Below are positions 33,204 to 45,557 of a stretch of DNA of 64,000 nt, piece by piece; position 1 is the first letter of the stretch, and each line of letters begins with the position of its first letter. A model generated the notes under the pieces. The model made no database searches. It was not told where the DNA came from and was given only the letters and a program-made list of their open reading frames with translations. Source of the stretch: Urophycis tenuis (Eukaryota > Chordata > Actinopteri > Gadiformes > Phycidae); NCBI GenBank assembly GCA_036785325.1, contig JAXIVH010000100.1, positions 62,001 to 126,000 of the forward strand. The letters are read 5' to 3'. Position numbers and translations under genes: made by a program.

Positions 33204-33394
33204 GCCACATCTTCCAAAAAACTTCAAAACATTTGATTTCAGCTACTACCACAAACTACTTTCTCTAGCAAAACATTTTGTCCCCAATAATAACCTTAAT
33301 GCAAACATACTATCTACAAATACAACAATATATTACACACAAGGAAAACATCAAAATAATGAATACAACTGAAAGCTCAACTACAATACATGAC

Positions 33395-34230
33395 ATCATC
33401 CCCCCTCCATTCACTCTGGATGTCTGCCAACGTTCTCCAACTCAACAGTCAGAAGACAGAGCTCATGGTTGAGGCCCCCAAGGCTCTGCTCCAGAAGGTC
33501 AGGGATCTGGTCCTGTCCATCCAGGGCAGCTCCATCTGACCCTTCTCTCAAGTCCCCAACCTGGGTGGGATCCTAGATTCAACGCTACCATTGGAGCCCC
33601 ACATCAAGTCCATCACCAAATCAGCATTTCACCACCTCAGAAACATTTCCAGAGTCCGGTCGTCCCTCACTGACTCCGTGGTGGAGACCCTCATCCCTTC
33701 ATCACCTCCCGTCTGGACTGCTGTAATGGAGTCCTGTTGAGGGCTCCCCACAGAGTCCTGGATAGGCTCCAGTATAAGACTCTGCTACAAGTGTTCTCAC
33801 CTGCACCTCACCCTGGGAGCACATCACCCCACTCTCATCCACCTTCACTGGCTCCCAGTCAAGTCCTGTAGAAGCTACAAACTCCTCCCCCTCACCTCCG
33901 GGTCCCTCCACGCCCTCGCCCCTCACGGTGCTCCTCAGCACCCACACCCCCTCCTGGAACCTCCGTTCCTCTGACAGCGGACTGCTTCCCCCCCACTCCG
34001 GGTTGTGGACTTATATTATGGACCGAGCTTTTAGGGAGGCTGCCCCCACTCTGTGGAACCCCCTCCCTGTGGAGATCCTCAACGCTGGAGCCATCGGCAT
34101 CTTCAAAGGCTGCCTGAAGACCCTCTCACTGGCCTTTGGACCTTGCTATTTTCTCACTTTTACTCCTTGCTTTCTTGTTGTTCATTTCATGTTTTTGTTC
34201 CATGCTTCCCACTTGTAACACACATTAAGC
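33395..34230 (+). mobile_element. LINE 3-prime fragment, unit D
   Basis: RT-thumb fragment without a Penelope insertion. An early stop follows SIQGSSI. Confidence 0.8.
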
Positions 34231-34873
34231 CCTGATAAAAAGCAGTAAATGGATATGTTGTTGTTGCTCTTATCAATACTGCTATACATGAAATCCAACC
34301 TGAGGAGAGTTGAGTTCATGGAATCAGTCTTTGTTGTAATGGTTGTAGTCTGACACAAGAGGACCCCATTGAGCTGCTAGGTAGACGTGCACACATTCTG
34401 CTTTCACTGGACTCTCCAGAGACTCTCCTGAGAACCTCAGCCCTACATTTCAACTGACTTTCTGTCACTCAAGAGACACAGGTGCACATCAGCTAAAATT
34501 GGACATCATTTGAATAGCTACGGTTCACTGCTCACAGAATACTTTTCATGAAACACATCTTTTAGTGATGTAGGTTTGGTCTTTGACTCACAGACACAGA
34601 CATGATGAATATGTTACTGTTTCCACCACTCAGCATGCTAGGGTTCCTATGTCTTGGTGAGAGACACTGAATGTCTTTTGAAACATACTTTAACATGTTT
34701 CTAAGTTGCTATTACCAACATTCAAAATGTGGGTAATACTTTTCTATAATATATATATATATATATATATAATAGAGAATACAATAGTTTTTAAATTGGG
34801 TTTTAAAGATGGATATATTAGAAAAGACACGATACAACATTGCAAATTAATACAAGAAGTCCTTTTTTGCATC

Positions 34874-34879
34874 TTTATT
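34874..34879 (-). terminator. poly(A) signal for C-E
   Basis: AATAAA on the minus strand, about 185 bp past the C-E stop codon. Confidence 0.75.
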
Positions 34880-35064
34880 AAATGTTCAACAGGTGACAAA
34901 CACATGCAAGGGGTAAAAACCAGAAAGCATCATGCTAACAGCTCAAAGACATGTTATAGGAATGTAAATCATCAAAAGCTGCAGTGCTACCTTAGACTGA
35001 GAGATATAAAGCAGACGTGTCACAGGAGATTTGTATTCTACAATACTTCCATGCTGGAGCCTCT

Positions 35065-35387
35065 CTACTCTGAACACTGGCCAGGATTCAGGGTTTGAGT
35101 GACAGGCGTCTGGCTGTTCTTACTGGCCTCACAGCTCACTGAGCCCGCCTTCCTCCACTGGTCTGCAGGGAGGGTCAAGCTGCTGCTCCAGCTGTAGTGG
35201 CCATCTTTCCCCAGGACCCCCAGGCTATCTGACACCCCCAAAGACCTGCTGCTGCCCCCCACCTTCCAGCCAAGCTTCCAGTCTGAGGGGGAGCCCCCAC
35301 TGGCCATACACAGCAGTGTAGCACTGCCCTGCTGCAGCTCCACTCTGGAGGGAGGGAGGACGCTCAGCATGGGCTGCACCACTCCCA
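35065..35387 (-). CDS. Ig light-chain constant exon, cluster E
   Basis: Intact. Differs from C-A by Met for Thr in QPMLSVLPP. Canonical Cys27, Cys86, Cys105 and Trp41 are kept. Confidence 0.95.
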
Positions 35388-35630
35388 CTGGAAGAGAGAG
35401 AGAGGAGACAAGTGGACAACAGGCTCAGTTAACACCACCACTCATAGGAGCACAGAGGGAAGGGACAGGTTCCTGTTCACCAACAGTTGGTGATATCACA
35501 GAGGAGGGACACCATTTTGTTTCATATCACAACAATAACCACTTATCCTGTTTCTACAAAACATTATTTATATAATTTTTCTTTCAATTATTCTATCTTT
35601 CTTTCATTTTCTCTAAAACATATCACACAT

Positions 35631-35960
35631 GGCTAATCAGACATGAAGAATATTAGAGAAATGTGAATGTGAATCCAAATTCAAACACTGTTAATGAATG
35701 TATTGTGTTTCAAATAATTGTCACAATGTTTTAAATTTCCATTGAACATAAATTACACTTGTATGCGACAGCATGAAAATGCGTTATGTAGGCTAATCAG
35801 ACATGAAGAATATTAGAGAACATTTTTGAATAAAATTTCAAAACAGCAGTAATGAAATGTATTATGTTTCAAATAATTATCACAATGTTTTAAATTTCCA
35901 TTGAACATAAATTACACTTACACGTTTTGCTCAATTTACCATATGTATATTTTAAATGTT
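35631..35960. repeat. tandem partial duplication in J-C intron of cluster E
   Basis: GGCTAATCAGACATGAAGAA begins at 35631 and again at 35791. The first copy continues like introns A/C/G (TTCAAACACTGTTAATG). The second continues like introns B/F (ACATTTTTGAATAAAATTTC). Confidence 0.75.
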
Positions 35961-36219
35961 TTTTTATAGATAAAGTATGCGACAGCATTAAGTCTTTCAG
36001 AAAACGCATTATGCAGTAAAACATATATGTAATGAATGAAGTTACTTAAATCTAAAGTACAGAACTCTGTACAACAATGTATTTACACTGAGACCTAGAC
36101 TCATCTAAAGAAAAAACTACCAGAAGTTAAATCTACAAAATACAAAATCATCTTTAGATTAATAAACATAATTTAAAAAGCAGTTAGATATGTCAGGTAA
36201 AGAAAAGCGTTGTACTTAC

Positions 36220-36257
36220 AATCAACGATGAGTTTGGTTCCTCCACCAAAAGTGATC
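36220..36257 (-). CDS. Ig light-chain J segment, cluster E
   Basis: Encodes ITFGGGTKLIVD. The first residue is Ile, unlike the Tyr or Trp of the other six; the last base before the donor region also differs (GATTGTAAG). It is otherwise canonical. Confidence 0.95.
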
Positions 36258-36296
36258 CACAGTGATACAAACTCATTGAGAAGCTGTACAAAAACC
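36258..36296 (-). promoter_or_regulatory. J-E recombination signal, 23-bp spacer
   Basis: CACAGTG at 36258-36264, 23-bp spacer, ACAAAAACC at 36288-36296. Confidence 0.95.
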
Positions 36297-36845
36297 TCCC
36301 ACACATTAAACACACATCTCACTGACACACAAACACTTGCTGTTTAATAAATATATGAGTTAGTCAATATTTAATTCACTTCAGCTGTTATCAAGATTTG
36401 TACATAAATACACAAATAAATAAATTAATTAAAAATAAATAGATAAAATGTATTAATTTAACATTTCTTTTATATAATCTTTGAAGGCTTACTGACAAAC
36501 AGTGAACTTGTTTGACACAAGTCCAAACTGCACTTTAAAAAAAAAAGTATCTCAAACTTATGAGAGGAATGATAAAATAATATGTTATTATCTATTATTC
36601 TGGTTTTGATTACGATGTCATGAGTGTTATTTTTAAAACAGATTAGAAGAAAGATTTCATACAAACCAAGATCAAATTAACCAGAAAAAATGTGATATAT
36701 TGCAAATCCAATACTTTTCATCAAAATAATAATTGTATTCCAAAAGTGTGAATGTAGAAGAGATGCAGTGGTCCTCCAGAATGTCTGCATTCACTGTCAG
36801 CCCCAGTCTGATGAGTGGAAACAGGTCATTTCCATATAGAGGAAG

Positions 36846-36889
36846 CTTTGCATGCTCAGCTGAAACTGGGGTTCTGAGAGGGTTTAAAG
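36846..36889 (+). promoter_or_regulatory. V1-E promoter (octamer, TATA-like)
   Basis: CTTTGCAT 108 bp and TTTAAAG 71 bp before the start codon. Confidence 0.7.
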
Positions 36890-36953
36890 TCTTCTGAGTC
36901 CAACACTGCAGGACTCTGAGCTGTCACTCAACATCCCAGAAACCGTGGCAACC

Positions 36954-37415
36954 ATGAATCACCTCAGCCTCCTTTTCTGGACAGTGGTCTGTGGATCCTT
37001 CACAGGTTGGTTCATTCCACTCAATCAAAATGTGGAGCTCCCTTCTTTGTGTGCTTGTGTTTTCTATTGGATAACTCAATGTTTTGTTTGTTTTCTATAG
37101 GAACCAGCAGTCAGGTGACTGTGACTCAGACACCAGTAGTGTCTGTTACTCCAGGATCCACAGTCACTCTGACCTGTAGAACCAACCCAGCTGTTCATAG
37201 CAATAATCACTTATTCTGGTACCAACAGAAACCTGGAGAAGCCCCCAAGCTCATCATAAGATATGTAAACCAACGTGAATCCTCAACACCAGCTCGGTTT
37301 AGTGGCAGTGGAAGCAGCACTGACTTCTCTCTGACCATCAACAGCGCCCAGCGTGAAGATGCAGCAGTTTATCACTGTCAGAGTTACCACTACCTTAACA
37401 GTGTTGATGTGTTCA
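36954..37415 (+). CDS. Ig light-chain V1 gene, cluster E
   Basis: Leader 36954-37005, V exon 37101-37415; 122 residues with Cys43, Trp57 and Cys110. Short CDR1 (VHSNNHLF), CDR2 region RYVNQRES, and a CDR3 (QSYHYLNSVDVF) identical to that of V1-A. It has Ser rather than Gly before AQREDA. Intact. Confidence 0.95.
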
Positions 37416-37443
37416 CACAGTGATTGAGAGCCGTACAAAAACC
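37416..37443 (+). promoter_or_regulatory. V1-E recombination signal, 12-bp spacer
   Basis: Consensus heptamer, ATTGAGAGCCGT spacer, consensus nonamer. Confidence 0.95.
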
Positions 37444-37979
37444 TCCCTCAGTCAGACTGCGTAGACACTGAGCTGTTACAGCAGGAACCTGCTGCAGCTG
37501 CTGAGGGGGAAGAGACTCTGACACAGAACACTGAGCACAGAGCTGGCTCTAACCAGGGGCCTCAACCAAGCACCAGCATTATATTCCTCAACATTATTAA
37601 ATATACAACTACTACCTCATGTTACATACAACTACTACATCAACTACCTCATGTTGCAACTATTACCATAACTATTCTCACCTACAACTTCACCCTCAAA
37701 TCAAAGATTTCCTCATCATTTATTTGTCTGATGAGATGAGACTTAATTATCTGTCATTATTCTGTGTTTTCACTGCTTTGTTCTGAATTTTGAGTTGTTA
37801 GGCCTACAGAGTTGTGGGGTTAGATTGTCACTTCAGACACAAAGGTTTGCGCCCTGTGGGACCATTTGATAAAGTCCAGCTATTCATCAGACTGCATTGT
37901 TTTTACGATGTAAACTCGTCCAATACAAGGCATGCATTTAACATGATTTGTGTGATTATGAAGTGTTTCTGAATATGTT

Positions 37980-38182
37980 TATTCATAAGATGTGAATGTT
38001 CCTCCCAAAGTGATGCACTTATTCAACCTTACCTCTCTCACTTTCATATCTCTCAAAGCAGGTGCACGGCAGCCCACATGCTGGCTGTTTTGCATGACTT
38101 TGGAGCACCAAGAGTTATGCGAGCTGCCAGGCATCACACACACAGACTCAGAGCAGGATGAGGTCGTCCACAGCCTTGCTAG
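37980..38182 (+). pseudogene. V2 promoter and partial leader relic, cluster E
   Basis: V2 flank, start ATGAGGTCGTCCACAGCC at 38158, cut at GCTAG by TGTGACATAG. Confidence 0.8.
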
Positions 38183-38257
38183 TGTGACATAGCCGAATTA
38201 GGTTTACAACTAACAAGAATGAAGGAAAAACGCAAGGTTCAATGGATACAAAATATA

Positions 38258-39117
38258 TGTAGCCGGGTGGTAAATCTATTAGATGTAATTTTCCACTTTG
38301 GTTTGGTATAGCTCTAAAAGTTTTTGAGTGTTAATACATGTGTTCTTTGTTGTTTTCTTTTGAGTCTTTGTTGTTTTCTTTTGTTTAAATCCAAGTAAAC
38401 TGTGAATCAGATTGTAAGTCGGGCGCCACAGTCTTACTTGCTATTACAGACTTTGGTCACCAGGTGGCAGCATTTAGCACTGTAACAGACTGTTCTGTGT
38501 TTGTGTCAGGGCCTGGCTGGCATAGGCAATCACCTTCTCACAACCCTCTTCATCCTGGGCCAGCACTGCTCCAACAGAGTCTTTAGAGGCGTCGGTGTAC
38601 ACACCTTGAAAGGAAGTGTGAAGTTAGGTAGCGTAACCACCAGAGAGCACTTGCTTGAGGGAGGTGAACGCCGCCTCACACTCAGCTGACCACTCAAAGG
38701 GCACATTCTACCCTGCCAGCCGGTTCAGTGGTGCAGCGTGTTGGGAGAAATCACGCACAAATCTCCTATAATAGGAGCATAGAGCCACAAAGGCCCTGAC
38801 CTCCGACGGGGTGCGGGGGGTTGGCCAAGTTCTCACCTTCTCAGTGTTCTGTGTGTCTGGCTGGAGACCATCCCTGGAGACCAAGTGGCCCAGGAACACC
38901 ACATGGTCCCTGGCAAAGTGGCATTTCCTGGGATTCAACTTCAGGCCCGCTGGATCCTAGAAAGGACTTCATCCAAATGAAGGAGATGGTCTGTGAATGT
39001 ACGGCTGTAGACCAGTATATCATCCAAATATACCATACAAATGTGTCACGGCAGGCCCCTCAGAATGAGCTCCATCATGCGTTGAAACGTGAAATTGTGC
39101 CAATTCCACGGGCTACA
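38258..39117 (-). mobile_element. Ty3/gypsy fragment, cluster E
   Basis: TGTAGCC to GGCTACA, with RT (YLDD, VVFLGHLVSRDG) and RNase H pieces on the minus strand. Confidence 0.82.
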
Positions 39118-39273
39118 TATAATACATTTATTTTCTTCAGTATAAAAGACACAAGAAATAAGCAAGAACATGGGCCCACAAATTCACATACAGTACAAGG
39201 TAATTTCTGAGTCAGGCTACCTTAGCTTACCCAGGCGAATGCCCTTCCTCCTGGGTGATGAATCCCTGTAGAA

Positions 39274-39685
39274 CGGGGTCTCCAACATGTCGCTCGTGAG
39301 CTACCAGTAGCTCGCCACCCCATTCCAGGTAGCTCACCAAAGGGTGAATTATATCCAATCAAATTCATAGATATCCCGCTCCCTTCTCACACAAAATGAT
39401 TATTTGCCAATTAGTTGTGAATCAAACTGTTGTGTGGCTTAAAACATACTATTTTCATGAAAAGTGGGAAACAGTTGTTTTGTTTCACGAAGGTAACGTG
39501 ATGTTTTAATGCAAAATGTGAGTTGTGGATACCAACATTTTGTAAATGCTCAGGCAATACAAGCTTATTCCGTTGGTTTAGTTTGAAATAAACAATGACA
39601 ATAAATGTTATAAAACATGAGTAGCTCTCGGCCATTTAGATTTAGTAAAAGTAGCTCTCAGAGGAAAAAAGGTTGGAGACCCCTG
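39274..39685. mobile_element. hAT MITE, cluster E
   Basis: Same terminal repeats and CTGTAGAA duplication as the copies in B, C and D. Confidence 0.88.
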
Positions 39686-40070
39686 CTGTAGAACAACAGA
39701 AACATGCTTTACATTGCAAACCAAACAAAGCAACCAACCAAACAAACTCCAAATTAATTATTATTAGTAAACATAAACTAAAGAAAATAACACAGCACAC
39801 ACATGCAAAAAGGGGATTAACATCACTAGAGGGGGAGAAGTCCAGCCACCAGCAGGGGAGGAAGCCAGCAAGCCACAAGGCCACCAACACTTCTGTACAC
39901 AATTGAGGTGATGCAATGCCCAGTAGTGCGCAAGTGTTTTTCTGTATTCTATTTCTCCAGCCGTGGTCACGTGGTGTCATACATGATGGTATTATGAGAG
40001 GTATTTATTGAAGTCGGACTAAGTAGCACATCACTGAAGGCCTAGGTGTGAAATGCACGGCCTGTCACTG

Positions 40071-40200
40071 TATTCTGATGACTTTACTGTTGTCCATCCT
40101 GCTGGTTTGGGCTCTATTCTGTGTTTATCCTGCTGTGTTTTGTTTAATGTTCTACTGAACACTGTCTCACGTTGGTTCTAAAGGCTCATCATCAACTTCT
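40071..40200 (+). pseudogene. V2 intron relic, cluster E
   Basis: TATTCTGATGACTTTAC to ATCATCAACTTCT. No V exon follows. Confidence 0.72.
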
Positions 40201-40394
40201 GCCACATCTTCCAAAAAACTTCAAAACATTTGATTTTAGCTACTACTACAAACTACTTCCTCTAGCAAAACATTGTGTCCCCAATAATAACCTCAATGCA
40301 AACATACTATCTACAAATACAACAATATATTACACACAACGAAAACAACAATGATTGAATACAACATATTGAATACAACTGAAAGCTCAACTAT

Positions 40395-41120
40395 GACCTC
40401 ATCCCCCCTCCATTCACTCTGGATGTCTCCCAACGTTCTCCAACTCAACAGTCAGAAGACAGAGCTCATGGTTGAGGCCCCCAAGACTCTGCTCCAGAAG
40501 GTCAGGGATCTGGTCCTGTCCATCCAGGGCTGCTCCATCTGCCCCTTCTCTCAAGTCCCCAACCTGAGTGGGATCCTAGATTCAACCCTACCATTGGAGC
40601 CCCACATCAAGTCCATCACCAAATCAGCATTTCACCACCTCAGAAACATTTCCAGAGTCCGGTCGTCCCTCACTGACTCCGTGGTGGAGACCCTCATCCC
40701 TTCATCACCTCCCGTCTGGACTGCTGTAATGGAGTCCTGTTGAGGGCTCCCCACAGAGTCCTGGATAGGCTCCAGTATAAGACTCTGCTACAAGTGTTCT
40801 CACCTGCACCTCACCCTGGGAGCACATCACTCTCATCCACCTTCACTGGCTCCCAGTCAAGTCCTGTAGAAGCTACAAACTCCTCCCCCTCACCTCCAGG
40901 TCCCTCCACGCCCTCGCCCCTCACGGTGCTCCTCAGCACCCACACCCCCTCCTGGAACCTCCGTTCCTCTGACAGCGGACTGCTTCCCCCCCACTCCGGG
41001 TTGTGGACTTATATTATGGACCGAACTTTTAGGGAGGCTGCCCCCACTCTGTGGAACCCCCTCCCTGTGGAGATCCTCAACGCTGGAGCCATCGGCATGT
41101 TTAAAGGCTGCCTCAAGACC
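40395..41120 (+). mobile_element. LINE 3-prime fragment, unit E
   Basis: Open stretches cover SQKTELMVEAPKTLLQKVRD through SVVETLIP and then RAPHRVLDRLQYKTLLQ. It is cut at GCTGCCTCAAGACC by Penelope copy 2 and resumes at 43396-43505. Confidence 0.8.
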
Positions 41121-41307
41121 TTCAGCCAAAGAGGCTGGTAGCTCTTGGTTGTAAAACGTAGACTCACGTACTGGGTGCTGTTGGAAAATGGGATCAGTTC
41201 ATGATAAGGAGGAATCTCCAGGCACTCCAGAAATGGTGACGGAGGAAGGTATCATTAAAAAGCCTTTATTTGTAACTGGCTAATACATTGGATAAAACGC
41301 CACCATG

Positions 41308-41333
41308 TTTCGACCACACTTGGTCTTCATCAG
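41308..41333 (-). ncRNA. hammerhead-like core, Penelope copy 2
   Basis: CTGATGA, A, GACC-loop-GGTC, GAAA on the minus strand, unchanged from copy 1. Confidence 0.55.
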
Positions 41334-41508
41334 GGCATGTACACATGAGTGAGGACTACCTCACTTATATAGGGTCAAAAAGTCATGTGACAAGAAAAAC
41401 GTATGCACTCTACACCAGGTGACCATTAATGCAGCAGAAAAAAGAAAGAAAAGAGAAAGCAAGGAAATATACAAGAAAAACAAAAACATATACAGTACAT
41501 CAGTGTCA

Positions 41509-42081
41509 CTATAAAAAACAAGAAAAATCAATGTCTTCATTTAGACCTGGATATTCCATGGCATGTAAGCGGTCTATCCAAAAAGACTCCCTTTGATTTA
41601 ATCTCAATAACCTATTGCCACCCCTCGCCATAGGTCTGATATGCTCAATACCCTGTATGGTCAACAAAGAATCATTATTGTTGTGGCATTCATTAAAGTG
41701 TCTAGCCATGGGGTAATCTCTATTAACCACTCGAATGGCATATTTGTGTTCAGCCAGACGATCCCTTAAACGTCTTTTTGTGCGGCCGACATAAAAGAAA
41801 CCCTCCTCACAAGGACATGCCAAACGATATATTACGAATGTCGTGTTACAATTAATAAAATCCCTCAGTTCATAGGTTTTCTTTGTTCTAGTGTCCAGGA
41901 AAGATTTTGATTGGTTGACATTAGAGCAGTGGGGGCAATGCATACACTTAAAAGTGCCAACAGGTTTTCTAAGACAAGAGTCTTTATGCTGCGGTGGGAG
42001 GTATGAGCGCATTAATTTATCCCTAAGTGTGGGCGCGCGTCTAAAAGATACCACTGGAGGTTCGGGAAATACTTCACGCAA
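41509..42081 (-). pseudogene. Penelope GIY-YIG endonuclease, copy 2
   Basis: 190-codon open stretch with CMHCPHC, FFYVGRTKRRLRDRLAEH and RESFWIDRL. Closest to copy 3. It is not in frame with the RT. Confidence 0.85.
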
Positions 42082-42132
42082 TTGGCTATCACTCTCAATA
42101 ATCGACCAGTTTTTCCTTACTATGTTTTTAAT

Positions 42133-43390
42133 TCATGCAGCGTGCCTACTATAAGTAGTAACAAAGTAAGGTGGTGATTTCTTGGTCCGTTTATTTTTAT
42201 TCTTTTCAAGTAAAGCGTTGCGTTGAAGTGACTGTGCTTTACTGCTAGCTTGGGTGATAACTTCTGGTCTGTACGCCCTCTCCGAAAACCTCCTAGCCAT
42301 CGACTCGGCCTGTTCACTAACATCGCTATCCTTGTCACAAATACGTCTCAAACGTTGCAATTGGCCATATGGGATATTCCATATGAGGTGAGGGGGGTGA
42401 AACGAGTCTGCCCTGAGGATGGTATTGCGGGAGGTATCTTTTCTGAAAAGAGTAGTGTGTAGCTGTCCCTTGTAGATGGTCAAATCCAGAAAATTGATTT
42501 CATCAAAAGAGTAATCTAGTGATAGTTGGGATTGATACCATTGACATAAGTATGAAAATTCAACTATTGAGTTTCAGACCCACTAAAAACCAAAAACACA
42601 TCATTAATGTAGCGTCCATACCACATAATACACTCAAAAAAAGGATTGCAAGAGTTTAGTATGTGCTCCTTTTCCCATAGACCCAAATACAAGCATGCGT
42701 AATTAGGTGAAAAACATGATCCCATAGGTACACCAATTATCTGTACATACAATTCATCCATGAACATGAAAACATTGTTGTGAATCACCCAGTCCGTCAG
42801 TTTTTAATAGAAATTCACTCGAGTCACATCTGCCTGTAATGTAATGTTTCAGCGCAAATAAGCCCTGCTGATGGTCAATGTTCGTGTGCAAACTTTCAAC
42901 ATCCATGCTGACTAGAAAATGTGTGCGTACATTGGGTAATGTTTTCAAACTGTTCAGTACATCCGTGGTGTCTTCTAAAAAGATGGAAGTTCTACCAGTG
43001 GCTTAATGAAGGAGTCAATGTATTTCAATGCGGGCTCAGTGAGTGTGCCATTGCCTGCTATGATAGGCCGACCAGGGGGATTGTCCTCTTTGTGCACCTT
43101 AGGGAGTAAATAGAAAGCTGCAACAACTGGGTACTCAACAGTCGAAAAACCAAGTTTGTTTGGTGTTATACAGCCTTCATCATATGCTACTTGCAAGAAA
43201 GCATCAAATTCTTTTTTCATTGTGGGCAATGGGTTGGTATACAGTCTCTCATAGTATTTGGTGTCGACGATGTGCTTCCTTTATGTATTTGTCCATAGAC
43301 AGTACCACCTTTGTCCGCTGGACGGATAATGATGTCCCTGTTGTCGGAAAGTTCCTTAAGCGCAATGCGCTCGTTTTTGGAAAGATTAGT
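42133..43390 (-). pseudogene. Penelope reverse transcriptase, copy 2
   Basis: RT motifs as in copy 1, including the altered YIND box. Additional deletions break the PADKGGT and NFLDLTIYKG regions. Confidence 0.83.
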
Positions 43391-44130
43391 TCTGTGCTGC
43401 CTCAAGACCCTCTTACTGGCCATTGCTATTTTCTCACTTTTACTCCTTGCTTTGTTCATTTCATGTTTTTGTTGCATGCCTCCAACTTGTAACACATATT
43501 AAAGCCCTGATAGAAAGCAATAAATGGATATGTTGTTGTTGCTCTTATCAATACTGCTATACATTAAATACAACCTGAAGAGAGTTAAGTTCATGGAATC
43601 AGTCTTTGTTGTAATGGTTGTGGTCTGACACAAGAGGGCCCCATTGAGCTGCTATGTAGACGTGCACACATTCTGCTTTCACTGGACTCTCCAGAGACTC
43701 TCCTGAGAACCTCAGCCCTACATTTCCACTGACTTTCTGTCACTCAAGAGACACAGGTGCACATCAGCTAAAATTGGACATCATTTGAATAGCTATGGTT
43801 CACTGCTCACAGAATAAGTTTCATGAAACACATCTTTTAGTGATGTCGGTTTGGTCTTTAACTCAGAGACACAGACATTATATTTAACTGTTTCCACTAC
43901 TCAGCATACTAGGGTTCCTATGTCTTGGTGAGAGACACTGAATGTCTTTTGAGACGCACATGTTGAGACGCACATGTTTCTAAGTTGCTATTACCAACAT
44001 TCAAAATGTGGGTAATACTTGTTATATAATATAGAATACAATAGTTTTTAAATTGTGTTTTAAAGATGGATATATTAGAAAAGACACGATACAACATTGC
44101 AACTGAATACAAGAAGTCCTTTTTTGCATC

Positions 44131-44136
44131 TTTATT
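44131..44136 (-). terminator. poly(A) signal for C-F
   Basis: AATAAA on the minus strand, about 185 bp past the C-F stop codon. Confidence 0.75.
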
Positions 44137-44321
44137 AAATGTTCAACAAGTGATAAACACATGCAAGGGGTAAAAACCAGAAACCATCATGCTAACAGCT
44201 CAAAGACATGTTATATGAATGTAAATCATCAAAAGCTGCAGTGCTACCTTAGACTGAGAGATATAAAGCAGACGTGTCACAGGAGATTTGTATTCTACAG
44301 TACTTCCATGCTAGAGCCTCT

Positions 44322-44644
44322 CTACTCTGAACACTGGCCAGGATTCAGGGTTTGAGTGACAGACGTCTGGCTGTTCTTACTGGCCTCACAGCTCACTGAG
44401 CCCGCCTTCCTCCACTGGTCTGCAGGCAGGGTCAAGCTGCTGCTCCAGCTGTAGTGGCCATCTTTCCCCAGGACCCCCAGGCTATCTGACACCCCCAAAG
44501 ACCTGCTGCTGCCCCCCACCTTCCAGCCAAGCTTCCAGTCTGAGGGGGAGCCCCCACTGGCCATACACAGCAGTGTAGCACTGCCCTGCTGCAGCTCCAC
44601 TCTGGAGGGAGGGAGGACGCTCAGCGTGGGCTGCACCACTCCCA
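44322..44644 (-). CDS. Ig light-chain constant exon, cluster F
   Basis: Intact. Differs from C-A by Ser for Pro in NSQTSVTQ near the C-terminus. All structural Cys and Trp residues are kept. Confidence 0.95.
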
Positions 44645-44787
44645 CTGGAAGAGAGAGAGAGGAGACAAGTGGACAACAGGCTCAGTTAACACCACCACTC
44701 ATAGGAGCACAGAGGGAAGGGACAGGTTCCTGTTCACCAACAGTTGGTGATATCACAGAGGAGGGACACCATTTTGTTTCATATAAT

Positions 44788-44943
44788 GGGGGCATTTAGC
44801 AGACGCTTTTGTCCAAAGCGTACAATCAGTACATTTGTGGGGTTAGAGATGTGGAGGAGGAGGGGGATCAAGGGGATCGAACCGCCATTAGTGGACGACC
44901 CGCTCTGTCCACCCGCTCTACCCACAGAGCTACTGCCGCCCTT
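44788..44943 (-). mobile_element. tRNA-derived SINE in J-C intron, cluster F
   Basis: Same position and sequence as the SINE in intron B, with a 4-bp deletion (AAGCG-TACAATC) and a changed A box (CTGTGG). Introns B and F thus share an insertion that the others lack. Confidence 0.8.
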
Positions 44944-45480
44944 ATCTATCACTACATTAACCACTTATCCTGTTTTCACAAAACATTATCTATGTGTTTT
45001 TAGTTTCAATTATTCTCCTATCACTTTCTTTCAAACATACCACACATGGCTAATCAGACATGAATAATAGAGAACATTTTTGAATAAAATTTCAAAACAG
45101 CAGTCATGAAATGTATTGTTTCAAATAATTGTCACAATTTTTTAACTTTCCATTGAACATAAATTACACTTAGGCCTACAAGTTTTGCCCATTTTACCAT
45201 ATATATTTTAAATATGTTTTTTATAAATAAAGTATGTGACAGCAGTAAGTCTTTCAGAAAACGTATTATGCGGTAAAACATATCTGTAATGAATGAAGTT
45301 ACTTAAATTTAAAGTACAGAACTTTGTCCAACAATATGTTAACATTGAGACCTCGACTTATGTAGAGAAAAAAAACACCAGAAATGGAAACAAAAAAAAT
45401 AAATCATCTTTAAATCATTAAATATATCTTAAAAAGCAGTCAGTTATATGTCAGGTAAAGAAAAGCGTCCTTGTACTTAC

Positions 45481-45518
45481 AGTCAACGATGAGTTTGGTT
45501 CCTCCACCAAAAGTGTAC
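45481..45518 (-). CDS. Ig light-chain J segment, cluster F
   Basis: Encodes YTFGGGTKLIVD with donor GTAAGTAC. Confidence 0.95.
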
Positions 45519-45557
45519 CACAGTGATACAAACTCATTAAGAGGCTGTACAAAAACC
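45519..45557 (-). promoter_or_regulatory. J-F recombination signal, 23-bp spacer
   Basis: CACAGTG at 45519, 23-bp spacer, ACAAAAACC at 45549-45557. Confidence 0.95.

Larger units (their letters stand above)
27561..34260. repeat. cluster D unit of the Ig light-chain array
   Basis: C-D, J-D, V1-D, V2 relic and LINE fragment. 27561-28175 is C flank with an (AT)n run near 28052-28075. 28690-29352 is the J-C intron. 29430-29983 shows nothing recognised. 30810-31082 is an inserted block with opposed TTA and TAA microsatellites. Confidence 0.7.
38183..40070. mobile_element. compound insertion in V2, cluster E
   Basis: Outer insertion holding the gypsy fragment 38258-39117 and the hAT MITE 39274-39685. 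Confidence 0.65.
41121..43395 (-). mobile_element. Penelope-like element copy 2
   Basis: Same insertion point and 14-bp duplication (41107-41120, 43396-43409) as copy 1. It carries its own small deletions (the GPEG codons and a run before NGINPNIK are lost; about 10 bp are lost near VVVLSMD). Confidence 0.88.
34261..43505. repeat. cluster E unit of the Ig light-chain array
   Basis: C-E, J-E, V1-E, V2 relic, LINE fragment and Penelope copy 2. 34261-34873 is C flank with an (AT)n run near 34748-34770. 35388-36219 is a J-C intron with an internal partial duplication. 36297-36845 and 37600-37975 show nothing recognised. Confidence 0.7.

Noticed and set aside
41509..42081. Stand-alone host GIY-YIG nuclease gene
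   Set aside because: It lies immediately downstream of Penelope RT motifs within the same target duplication, and the same structure occurs three times.
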